A stretch of DNA of 64,000 bases from Rhypophila decipiens (lineage: Eukaryota > Ascomycota > Sordariomycetes > Sordariales > Naviculisporaceae), in assembly GCA_033297075.1 (NCBI GenBank), contig MU858232.1, forward strand, positions 1-64,000, given 5' to 3'. This document shows, piece after piece, positions 35,176 to 49,871 of the stretch (position 1 is the stretch's first letter; each line of letters begins with the position of its first letter). Both the position numbers and the translations under genes were made by a program. Below the pieces are notes generated by a model, which did no database searches, was not told the DNA's origin, and saw nothing but the letters and a program-made list of their open reading frames with translations.

Positions 35176-38100
35176 ATGCTTAGGCGACAGGTTTCCGGCG
35201 GTTTTGTCTGCCTAAGATGCCAAATACAACGAGCTAGTAGCATCAACCGGCCCGTCGCGCCCCTTTTCCATCGCACCGCATCAAGAGAATTCTCAGCACT
35301 TGCAACAGCTCATATTCGCAGACTCGCCCAAGACGTATCGCGGCAACGATATTCGACCTCGAACACCCCAAAGAGCCGGGAAGAAGAGACCGATTCCCCT
35401 GAAGACCCATTCCATAGTCTTCTACACTCGGCGCTCGACCCATATACTTCGCAAGATAGCCCCGAGGATACCACCATTGAGCCTGAGATATTTGAAGAAG
35501 CAAGATCAGCAGTCGAGGAAAAGTTACAATCCGAGACAGCTTCTGGCGGTCAAGATGGCATAGTTCCTTTCCGTCATACTAGGGGTACTTCCAAACGGTT
35601 TGGATCTGGGCGTCAGAGCGCCCCCCGATGGCCTGAAAATGCGGATCAACAGCAGCGTCAGGGGCCACGGTACAAGCAAGCGTTGGTCTCTAGCTTGCGA
35701 TCCGGCTATCGCTCTCAACTGGATCAGTCCAGAACAGGAGATGAGGCACTGCCAACCGACAGGCAAGGGAAATCCGTCTACCGACGTGGAGGAGCGAAAT
35801 TCCAGGCAGTAGATGAGGCACTACCGGCTGAGATGCTCGGGAAACCGGCCTCAGCAATAGTAATGCGAAATCGTGGTCAGTGGAAAAAGAAGAACAACGA
35901 TGAAGTCGTTGTCTTGTCACCGAACGAACTTGGGCTCGACAGCATGCCCTTGTTTCAACAACTAGAGCATGAGGCAAGCGAGCCTGGGATAGATGATATC
36001 ATGCGAACAATCGACGAGCTCCGGCCGAAGGAGAAGATCGTTGTTCACTCCGAGTTCTCGTCCGTCAGAGACACTCTGGAACACGGGTTTACCACTGCCC
36101 AATTGACGAGTTACCTGCTTCGATCTCGCGAAGACCCATCCGAAAGCCAACACCCCAAACGTCTTGTATACGACCCGGAATGGATTTTGGAACGCCAGCC
36201 CTGGATAGCAGCCGTAGATGACCCTGACGTTACTCTCGAGCCCTTGCTGTACGCCTACGCGACGAACTCGTCAAGCCCCAAGCAAAAGCTTGCGACACAG
36301 GTTATGCGCGAGTGCTGGGGCTTGTCTACTTACGAAGTGCTTGACCAAGATGGATATCTCAGCGTGAAGTTTCGGAAAGAAGAATTCTCGATATTACTTC
36401 GTAAGTTTGGATCGCGGTTGAGCAATCACCTATCCGCATGCATCTAATTTATTTGCTCTTTATTTCTAGTTGGACACAAGATCTGGCTTAGTACGATCGC
36501 ACGGAATTCTTCGGACCCTGGAACTCAGATCGTTGTCTCCCCTTCCATCGACACAATATCCATCCTCGGGAAACAAAACACCACAGAGGCCATCCTCGCG
36601 GAAATCAATAAAGCTCTGGAACAAGCTAGGACAGCCAGTTTCGATGCCCATCTGCTCTCGCCCGATGCGCTTGAGCCTGCTATCCTGGAGGAAGTTGGCC
36701 GGATAACAAACACCATCGTGCGTTTAGATGCATCAGGTCAAAAGGTAAGCTCGAACAATCGGTTCTCAAGGGTTTCTTGCCCGCGTTGCTAACTATTCTG
36801 CCGGCCCAGGTCCTCGTAACTTGGATCCATTCTCCTCCCCAGCCGGCTGAACCTGAGAACCCCGACAATGCTCCTCCTCCTGCCTCAGTCCGGCCTGATA
36901 CGCTCGAGAACCTGGGAGATATCGTATTACGCTATCTCCTCCACGCCGCCGACACTGGGCCACGGACTACAACTTCCTTGACGGTGGTTCCAGAAACCGA
37001 TAAGCGGCGTGGTCGTTATATCGCCGAACAAGGGTACGAAAACAAAATGTCATGGATGGAACGACTACACAAATGGGCAAGATACGTCAAGCCAGCAGCC
37101 GAAGCGGTATCCGAATTATCGCCAGCCCAAGTATTTGATATTCCTACGAGCCTCCTGCCCCTTCCGCTCGACGTAGAAAACAGGAACGAGATGCGATTTG
37201 ATCGTGACCCTCGTCCATCGTTACTGAAAATGCCTGTGGCGCCTTATTGGCCATCGAAAGTAACAACCGACACACGAGCAGTGTTTGGTCATGTCCTGCA
37301 CGCAGCGAGAGCAGGATCTCGCGCCCCTCTCGTATCAAGGACCACTGCTCTTGACACTGCAAGACGTCAAACCTTTCTTCCAGTCCACCCACCACTCCGC
37401 AGCCTCAAATTCCAATCCAACCTGAAGGAAACAGGGCTATATCATGCCATCCTCGTCCTTCGCTTTGTACCAGCTTCAGAACAGACAGCCGTAGCACCAG
37501 AGCTTGCAACCGCTGCCCCTCCGCTCGAGCTTCGCATCGAGATAGATCACAGAGAGATCAAACGTATCGTCTCTTTGCGCGCAGTGACGGCAACACACAC
37601 GAGCGATGTCATGCTTCCTTCGTACCCGGTCGACGTTAGACTTGTTCAAACCACCTACGCCGAGCTAACAGGACGCTCTCTCGACAAATATGCCGAGCCG
37701 GTGCTTGATTTCCTCGACAACTCCGACATCAGACCCTGGGAGGGCCTGCTAGAAAACCCTTCCAAGCTCGATGGTATCGCGATCCCAAGTTATCTTTGCC
37801 TCCCACAGAAAGAACCTTCCCCCCGTCTATCCGACCAATCTACCGAGCAACCCGAGCAACCCGAGCAGAGCAACAACCTCCCCGGTACCGGTAGCCAAGA
37901 AAAAACACCAGAACAGGAAAAAGAATCCCACAGATTCAACTACCTCTTCGCCTCACGCGAGATCCAATGGGTCACAGCGGCCGAGTTCGATGGATACAAG
38001 GTCTCCTACTGGAACATCGACAGTGGCAAGCGCGGTGGGCAAACAACCCAGCTCTGCCTGGACGCCATCTGTCCCGACTCGCGCAGATACCCCGAGGATG

Positions 38101-38213
38101 ACCTCCACAGACGCCCGGAATCTTTCCTCAAGGTCGTCTCCCAGATTGCTTCTGGCGCCAAGTACTTCAAGTGGCTGGGTAACTCGCCAGACAAGTACGT
38201 CCAGCATTTGTAG
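35176..38213 (+). CDS. SLS1: Mitochondrial inner-membrane expression factor Sls1
   Basis: The exons are 35176-36400, 36470-36744 and 36810-38213, giving 967 aa. Sls1 couples mitochondrial transcription to translation and cytochrome oxidase assembly in yeast. The N terminus is basic and lacks acidic residues (MLRRQVSGGFVCLRCQIQRA), typical for matrix import. A low-complexity part follows up to about residue 270. Then come the Sls1-like features: a helical segment LEHGFTTAQLTSYLLRS, KLATQVMRECWGL, and a KH-like segment rebuilt across the first intron (ILLGHKIWLSTIARNSS with a following strand QIVVSPSIDTISILG). The C-terminal part is beta-rich and ends YFKWLGNSPDKY. It is longer than yeast Sls1 (about 640 residues) because of the N-terminal insertions. 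The family call rests on region pattern rather than a single motif. Confidence 0.75.
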
Positions 38214-39143
38214 ATACAAATGAATGGGACGACAATCCTTTCGGAAGTAAAAGATACCTCGGTATATATATTTCATTTATCTGTATTAAACAAAAACCAT
38301 GTAATCATAGAGACACTGGTGCATGCATGTTGGGTAGTCAAGATCATAGCATTCTTCGGAACAAAGGATAGATAGATGGGACCAGCATCGTATAATTATC
38401 ATGTAAAACATATTCATTGTATAACAACAAAACATAGAATCCATTGAATAGGTGCCTGTATAGTAAGCGCCTTTATCATAATCTTCAACCTGTAATTTGT
38501 GTACCTCGCTGAGAGCCATCGGCAGTACAAACACCAATGCTCCTCTATTCGCGCACGGGAAAAAAAATCAAGCAAGGTCATCAGATCTCCAAGTAAACAA
38601 GAAGAGACGTTTGCATTAAGGATGTTCCCGAATCAACAAGGCTTCCATGATGGCCCTTTTGCCAGATTCATCGGAGGCGGCTCCTCGCAGCTGATGCTTG
38701 CTACGAGATTGACAAGGCAGCCCTACGGTTGGATGCTTAGATCAGACAAGCCCCAGGCAGAGACAGAGAGGTGCTGGCCCAACCACCATTTCACTGGACA
38801 TACCTACAGATGGACAACCACGGCCCACCAGACATCATAGCAATCACAGTCACATCACATAGGGACACAAGCAGAAGGAGACGAAAGAGTGAACTTTTAC
38901 GGGAATCATAATTTTCGTTATCACTTCTAAGAGACTCTATTTTGTACTAAAGCACATGAGAGAAGTTTTGCCTCGCAGAAATCCCAGAACCAGACCCTCT
39001 CATTAAATGTGCCCCAAACAAAACAGCCGAGCACTCATGCAAAGCAAGGAAAATCGTGTCGCGTTAGGTGTGACAATAGGTCGTGACAGCACGCCTTCAT
39101 CCACCCATCTCTCATCGTGACATCACCACAAAGAAGAAATAGC
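38214..39143. other. Tail-to-tail spacer SLS1/TEF1
   Basis: This is a 930-bp convergent intergenic region, AT-rich near 38270-38480 and probably holding both 3' UTRs. I see no gene. Confidence 0.6.
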
Positions 39144-44144
<5,001 letters not shown>

Positions 44145-45602
44145 CTAAGCAGTGAGTTGCTCAACCTCCTCAGAAGTAAACCCAAACAAATAAAGCAGAT
44201 CAAGCAAGCTATCGCCATTCAACCTCGCGCTCGCCTCCATCTGCACCGTAGGCTTAGCATTCCATGCAACACCAAGTCCCGCGGCTTCCATCATGAGGAG
44301 GTCATTAGCACCGTCACCGACAGCCACGACTTGCTCCAGAGCAATGCCTTCTTTCTCAGCAATCTCAAGGAGAAGCTCACGCTTGCGCTCCTTGCCCACG
44401 ATGCGCCCCTTCACCTCGCCTGTTAGTCGACCAGTGGTCTCGTCAATGACTACTTCGTTGGCGTGCGCATAATCGATGCCGAGCTCGCCCGCCAGCCAGC
44501 TGGTCAAGGGCAAGAACCCGCCAGACAGGACAGCGGTCTTGACTCCCAGCCGTTTGAGGGCGCGCAACAGAGGCCGAACCCCATTGGTAACGTCCAGGAC
44601 TGATCGCAATTCCTCGAATATGCTGGATGGGAGGCCTGTGAGCAGCTTCACGCGCTCACGGAAAGCCGAGTCGAACTCGAGTTCTCCCATCATCGCTCGG
44701 TGGGTGATATCAGCAACGCGGGCGGCGAGGTCAGGCGGGTCCTTGATGGTGGCGGCCAGGAGGTCTATCACCTCCTGCGTGATCAGGGTGCTGTCCATGT
44801 CGAAAACGACGAGTCGGGGGTACCGGCGCCAGAGACTATCGCCCCTGAGGGCAACGTCAACATTCCACTCGCGCTCGAATCGGTAAATGAGCTCGTGCTT
44901 GCGCAAGTCTTCAAGCGAAAGATAGTCGGGAGAAGGAGCGGGGAACAGTGTCAGCTCCACGACAACAGGGTGGTTCTCGTGGTTCTGGTCAAGTTTAAGG
45001 CAGCGGTGAGAGGATGCAAACTCGGTAGAGCCTGGGGGCAGGGGAAAGGTGGACATGAGGTGGAGGAAGGACGTGATGCACATGGGCGAAACGTTCGAGC
45101 CGTAGATGTGGTCGAGCGGCTCCGGTTCGTTGGTGGGCGGTTCAAGGGGAAAGCTCTCCATGCTGCTGGCCGGGGCCATGTTGGCAGGAAGCTCCTCAGC
45201 CGCGGGCACCTCGGGAGACTGAGACCCTTGGGGCGCGAGACGAGGGGATGGGACAGCATTTGAGATTCTCGGCGAATTCGACTTGTAGAAAATGGTCGCG
45301 ACGAGCTTACTCTGCTTTGTTCCGGGCGCAGAGGTACAGTTCGGGTGCGATAGTTCGTGGCTTACGCCGCTCTCGACGATGGTGGGAGGGTTCTCGGGGG
45401 AGGGGATCCCGTTGAAGGGCGATATCTGTCGCGGAGAGCTAATCCTACTGGCTTGAATGTCTTCGACCACCGTATCAATCCCGTAATGATTTTCCGGCTT
45501 GCTGGGCGGGCGGTACTGCTGGTGGTCGTTGAGAAAGGAGCTACTCCTGACCTGGCCCATCGAAGGGCGCACCGGCTTGGTGGGGCTGCTTTGTTCGGCC
45601 AT
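44145..45602 (-). CDS. SER2: Phosphoserine phosphatase
   Basis: This is a single exon of 485 aa starting at ATG 45602. It catalyses the last step of serine synthesis from 3-phosphoglycerate. The HAD catalytic core occupies about residues 262-485: motif I FDMDST at 267-272 (nucleophile D268, acid/base D270), motif II SGGF at 360-363, motif III lysine in GKERKR at about 403-408, and motif IV GDGAND at 429-434. The frame continues open upstream of the ATG but has no further ATG. Compared with yeast Ser2 (about 309 residues) there is a serine/proline-rich extension of about 95 residues, and the ACT-like region (LVATIFYK at 100-107 and later VVVELTLFPAPS at 213-224) is split by a proline-rich insert. 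The gene is convergent with nothing nearby; the tRNA-Pro is on the same strand upstream. Confidence 0.95.
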   Translation of the reverse strand: MAEQSSPTKPVRPSMGQVRSSSFLNDHQQYRPPSKPENHYGIDTVVEDIQASRISSPRQISPFNGIPSPENPPTIVESGVSHELSHPNCTSAPGTKQSKLVATIFYKSNSPRISNAVPSPRLAPQGSQSPEVPAAEELPANMAPASSMESFPLEPPTNEPEPLDHIYGSNVSPMCITSFLHLMSTFPLPPGSTEFASSHRCLKLDQNHENHPVVVELTLFPAPSPDYLSLEDLRKHELIYRFEREWNVDVALRGDSLWRRYPRLVVFDMDSTLITQEVIDLLAATIKDPPDLAARVADITHRAMMGELEFDSAFRERVKLLTGLPSSIFEELRSVLDVTNGVRPLLRALKRLGVKTAVLSGGFLPLTSWLAGELGIDYAHANEVVIDETTGRLTGEVKGRIVGKERKRELLLEIAEKEGIALEQVVAVGDGANDLLMMEAAGLGVAWNAKPTVQMEASARLNGDSLLDLLYLFGFTSEEVEQLTA

Positions 45603-46102
45603 CTTGACGAGGTTCACAAAACGACGAATTCCTGTCGTGGTTTGCTTTGATGCTTCTGTGGTGAACAAGACAACAATATTGCTCAACGAGGATACCTGCA
45701 CTGAGCTAAACTTATAATGCGACCAGTTGTTGCGGCACGACAAAGCTCGCGACGCAAACAAGTTTCCAGAACGAGGCTTTTCGGCGCGGGGCTCTGGGCG
45801 GGAAACGCTTCAGGCAAGCCCCACCACTTGTCGAGCTGGGCGCCATTTTGGGCCGTTGCCCCACCAAATTTCCTTGGTGACGCAGCCGAGTCCCGGATTT
45901 GTGGTTACGATTTGAGACAGACGCGGGACAATCTCTCCGGTCAGGTCGAGGGAAGGGGGAAAAGCGAGGCACCAAACCCTTGCGACGGCACAATTAGATG
46001 TCACAAACCGAATAAACTTGGAATAGTCAGATACGTGCATATCAAGGGGCTACAATACAGGTTTAGATGAATGCTTGTTTCGTGTAGAGAGGGTGCTGCA
46101 TC
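45603..46102. other. SER2: SER2 upstream region
   Basis: About 500 bp between the SER2 start and the inverted-repeat element; it should include the SER2 promoter. No other feature is recognised. Confidence 0.55.
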
Positions 46103-46377
46103 TTTGATAACGCCGCCGCTAAAACACCGTATGCCTGGCTAAAACCACCGTCTTGACTATGTAGCTTGAATAAATTCCTTGACAAACTCGAATAAATACC
46201 TCGACCGGCTCGAATAAATATCTTCGACGAACTAGAATAAATACCTTCAACTAGCTGGAATAATGTCTCGACTAGCTCGAATAAATGCCTTGACTGGCTC
46301 GAATAAATGCCCAGATTGAAGACCATACGTTGGTTTTAGCCAGACATACGGTGGTTTTAGCGGCGACGTTTGATAAC
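46103..46377. mobile_element. MITE-like element: inverted ends and 9-bp target duplication
   Basis: TTTGATAAC occurs at 46103-46111 and 46369-46377, directly repeated around a 257-bp body (46112-46368). The body ends are inverted: the left end begins GCCGCCGCTAAAAC and the right end read in reverse begins CGTCGCCGCTAAAAC. The match continues for about 40 bp through CCGTATG-CTGGCTAAAACCA with four or five differences, including single-base indels. It encodes no transposase. A 9-bp duplication with long inverted ends is typical of Mutator-like non-autonomous elements, but the family is inference. It sits about 400 bp from the tRNA-Pro gene. Confidence 0.8.
46163..46312. repeat. 22-bp degenerate tandem repeat, about 7 copies
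   Basis: The core of the inverted-repeat element is a head-to-tail array whose units contain CTCGAATAAAT followed by a variable CCTTGACTGG-like half. Spacing is 21-23 bp. The units are contiguous, without spacers. Confidence 0.9.
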
Positions 46378-46444
46378 TGTAGTTGCGAAATCCACGGCAG
46401 GAAAGGGGAAAGACTGCGTGGACGTTGCAAAAATAAACAAAAGA

Positions 46445-46507
46445 TAAGTTACAAGAGCAGGTGATTAAGTTACAAGAGCAGGTGATTAAGTTACAAGAGC
46501 AGGTGAT
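46445..46507. repeat. 21-bp perfect tandem repeat, 3 copies
   Basis: TAAGTTACAAGAGCAGGTGA plus T is repeated three times with no mismatch (46445-46465, 46466-46486, 46487-46507), just right of the inverted-repeat element. Identity suggests a recent expansion. Confidence 0.95.
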
Positions 46508-46791
46508 AAATGATTAACTGCTTGTATACTGATGGATGGTTGTCGGAACGAAGGATATTGTCACGTGGCTTCAACGGCATGGCCAACGGCCATGACGTAA
46601 GCCCCACTATAGATAGGTAGATAAGGATAACAACTACGGAGTACGGCTTCGCCGTAGTCTGGCTCTCTCACTTCCACTCAACACACCACAATCCAGCAAT
46701 CCAGTCAGTCCTTACGCGCGCGACTACAGTTCATTCAACCAAGCCATTCCACAGATGGGACAAAAAAAAAGAAGAAAAAAAGAAAAAGGTG

Positions 46792-46884
46792 GGGCTTGAC
46801 CGGGGATTGAACCCGGGACCTCTCGCATCTTCTTAAACCGGTTTGGAACCCAAAGCGAGAATCATACCTCTAGACCATCAAGCC
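46792..46884 (-). tRNA. tRNA-Pro(TGG) with intron
   Basis: On the minus strand the acceptor stem pairs GGCTTGA with TCAAGCC, the T arm contains GGTTCAATCC (B box), and the anticodon stem CTCGC pairs with GCGAG. The loop reads TTTGGG then T after removing a 21-nt intron, giving anticodon TGG. The intron lies one base 3' of the anticodon, the canonical position, and its CCAAA can pair with the anticodon-loop TTTGG, as usual in pre-tRNAs. A T-rich stretch (revcomp of A-rich 46762-46788) follows as the Pol III terminator. Mature length is about 72 nt. Confidence 0.95.
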
Positions 46885-47922
46885 TTGATGAAAATGTAAC
46901 GCTAGTACTTGCCTTCATATCGCTGATCCCCGGCCAAGATCTAAGCTGAATAAGCAAAGACTAACAGCAGATCGAGGTAATTGGTTGAAAAGATGTTAGC
47001 ACAGAGCATAGCCCAGCAAAGCAAAACGGTGCCATGTCATGATTAGCTTTTCGGAACAAGAGGACGACCCGGCAGATGACGAATCAAGGTACGTCTCATG
47101 TCTACCGTAGAATTGACGGAGTTTGGGATATGCATTTCCTCTCCGTTGGCAGTTGATAGTGACACACGGCGATTTGGGTGCAATGAAGTCATCAATGGTC
47201 TTTGTACACATCGCATCGCCGGGTCTCTAAGAGATTCTCGATCACTTCCCCTGTGGCAACAAGGGATGAGTGTTTGGACCCCCACAAAATCTGGCTAGAT
47301 CGGCCAATCAGAGGCGGCCCAGATGTCGTGATCAACAAGGCTGAAAACACCACAGTAAAGAAGCTTCGACAAGTGCCAATTGCGCCATTGCTCGCGACAC
47401 TGCGTGCTGCCGTCGCGGCCGATAGCCACCGATAACCGGGTGATGATGTGCTTGGTGTGTATCGAAGAGAGCCGGCTGGGCCATTTCTGGCTCTCCGTTT
47501 CGAAGTCGAAGGGCAGTCTCGGTCTTCGCTGAGTGAAAATTTTATTAATATATCACAGTGAAAGTCCTTCATTCTGCATCTCCTGCAGCGAGACGGTCCA
47601 AAACGGAAGCGACACCCTCGTCTTAGAAATCCCCAGACTCTGTTAGAGGTCCAACCCGCACACCCAAACCCCACGGAAAACCGCAGTCTGAGCCCCCTCC
47701 TTCTCTTGCTCTCTTTATTACTGGATTGTTCTCCTCATCTCCTACTCCTGGTATACACTCCTGGTTCACCTCTCAAGACGACCGGCCTCCAACAAAGTCC
47801 CCATTGACCATCACACGTCTCTGATATCATCGCACCTGTCGAACCCGGATATACTGAGACCCTTAGTTCAACGGCTGATACCCCTGGACAATATCTCCAT
47901 CACACATCTTCACTAGCCCAAG
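46885..47922. other. MET16: Upstream region of MET16
   Basis: This spans from the tRNA 5' side to the PAPS reductase start and contains its promoter and a pyrimidine-rich leader (about 47690-47770). No other gene is recognised. Confidence 0.55.
47821..47830. promoter_or_regulatory. Candidate Cys3/MetR site upstream of MET16
   Basis: CTGATATCAT, 93 bp before the ATG, matches nine of ten positions of the fungal sulfur regulator consensus ATGRYRYCAT. A bZIP Cys3/MetR site is expected on a sulfate-assimilation gene, but one short match could be chance, and it may lie within the leader. Confidence 0.4.
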
Positions 47923-48813
47923 ATGTCCTCAGATCTGCGTTCAGTACCCGGCTCGCCTGACTCCAAGGTCAACGACGATGCCTCAGTGGACTCTGGCTTT
48001 GCCTCGGGGAACTCATCCACAGAGAGCCTCCCTCTTGTATCATTCACCCAAGCCCACCTCAAACATCTCAACAAGCAACTTGAGACCATGGAACCCATGG
48101 ACATTCTTCGCCTTTGCAAAGTCCTCTTCCCCAACCTTTATCAGACCACCGCATTCGGCTTGACGGGACTCGTCACTATCGATATGCTTTCCAAGCTCGA
48201 TGCCGAGACCCCGGGGTCGCAATCCGTTGACCTGATCTTCCTCGACACCCTATACCACTTCCAGGAGACATATGACCTTGTGGACCGTGTCAGGGAAAAG
48301 TATCCCAACGTCAAGCTCCACGTCTTCAAGCCAGCCGATGTCGATAACGTCGCCCAGTTCGAGGAGACGTACGGCGAGAAGCTCTACGAGATGTCGGCAG
48401 AGCTGTATGATTGGATCGCCAAGGTCGAGCCCCAGCAGCGTGCATATGAGGAGCTCAATGTCGCTGCCGTCCTCACGGGTCGCCGGAGATCTCAGGGTGG
48501 TCAGCGGGGAGATATCGATGTCGTCGAGATCGATCAAGAGCGCGGCATCGTCAAGATCAATCCTCTCGTCAACTGGTCCTTCCAACAGGTCAAGGGGTAC
48601 ATCACCGAGCACAATGTCCCTTATAATGTCTTGTTGGACAGGGGATACAAGTCTGTCGGCGACTGGCACTCTACCGTGCCTGTAGGCGAAGGCGAGGATG
48701 AGCGTGCTGGCCGGTGGAAGGGACAGAACAAGACCGAGTGCGGCATCCACAATAAGAAGAGCCGGTATACCCAATTTATGAACAACAAGGCCCAGCAGGT
48801 GTCTCCTGTATGA
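47923..48813 (+). CDS. MET16: Phosphoadenylyl-sulfate (PAPS) reductase
   Basis: This is an intronless 296-aa protein. It reduces PAPS to sulfite with thioredoxin as donor in assimilatory sulfate reduction. Features: a serine-rich N-terminal 35 residues, then the PP-loop-like nucleotide-binding region (AFGLTGLVTIDMLSKL at about 77-92), LIFLDTLYHF, VFKPADVDNVAQFEETYGEKLY, VLTGRRRSQGGQRGDIDVVE, PLVNWSFQQVKGYI and NVPYNVLLDRGYKSVGDWHST. The redox-active cysteine is in KTECGIH near the C terminus, the family signature. Length agrees with fungal relatives. The ATG at 47923 is preceded by CCCAAG, and a possible Cys3 site lies upstream. Confidence 0.97.
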   Translation: MSSDLRSVPGSPDSKVNDDASVDSGFASGNSSTESLPLVSFTQAHLKHLNKQLETMEPMDILRLCKVLFPNLYQTTAFGLTGLVTIDMLSKLDAETPGSQSVDLIFLDTLYHFQETYDLVDRVREKYPNVKLHVFKPADVDNVAQFEETYGEKLYEMSAELYDWIAKVEPQQRAYEELNVAAVLTGRRRSQGGQRGDIDVVEIDQERGIVKINPLVNWSFQQVKGYITEHNVPYNVLLDRGYKSVGDWHSTVPVGEGEDERAGRWKGQNKTECGIHNKKSRYTQFMNNKAQQVSPV

Positions 48814-49871
48814 GGAAGCCGATGCTCCTTCATCCTATTAATGAATCATGATGGAGTTCATTTGGTCTTTCATTCTGTTGCGAGGAAAATCATCGGCATC
48901 GAGGTTGCATGGGAGCGTGGATATTTTGACATTTGAGCGGGCAACGGCGTTATTGGCGTTTTTTACATGGGAAAGACACCCGGCATGTTGGCTTCTACCG
49001 TTTTGCATGTAGCATCGTCTTTCGGCCTTCGATAGGAGGTAATAGGGCTGAGAAAGCAACTTGCTTCCAGTTGGAACAACGGTCAAGAATGAACGGTTGG
49101 GGAAATAGCCATAGCCTTAGAAGAGGATTAGTTTCTATAATTGAAAGGAACATCAACATGAAACTTTACTTACCATCATCCGTGCCTGTTCAATGTGTAA
49201 GCCGAATGCGATCGGAGCTGAACGTGGCGACCCTTTGGCTTCTCCTGAATGACTCCATTCTACCCCTGGGAGGTTGGCGATATTCTGGTTGAATGTGAGA
49301 AGGTACGGATATGATGACTGTGAAAATAACCGCATGAGATATCGTATTGGCATATGAAAACCCAAACAAGAGAAGCACCAGAGCATCGTACTATAAAGTT
49401 CAAGAGTCAACAGGATGTCGCTTACGACCTTTCAGGAGAAGCAACCCCCGCGTCCAAGGTTGTTGATGACAACCTCTCTATGGGTAAATGCATAGCTCTA
49501 TTTCTCTACACCGTATTGAAAACGATCACCAGACCCGCTTTGTTGGCGTAAGCGCCAAGAATGATATGAGGTTGCAGCTTACGGGTACAAGAATATTTTA
49601 TGTCCGATATTCCGAGTATCAACCGCCCGCCATTCCCATTCCGTCATAATCTGTATCCTTGAATTCCGTCACTGAAGCTTTTACATCTCTCCAGCAAGGA
49701 AGCTCACGCAACACGAACCGACCTTAGAACCGAGAATAGCCACACCGATCCTACGAGCATCGCATATTGCAAGCGGAGAGATTTGATTTTCACAACCGAA
49801 GCCTCGAGCTTCCAAAATCGAAGGTTGCAGACAGAAATCACAGCAAAGAGAAAAGTTAGCAGCCAGGCGCT
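48814..49871. other. Intergenic MET16-ISD11
   Basis: This 1.06-kb region holds the MET16 3' flank and the ISD11 promoter. Only short unsupported frames are present. Confidence 0.6.

Noticed and set aside
45603..45761. N-terminal extension of SER2
   Set aside because: The frame stays open upstream but begins only with non-ATG codons; the first ATG is at 45602.
46163..46312. CRISPR-like array
   Set aside because: Units are contiguous with no unique spacers, there are no cas genes, and the host is a fungus.
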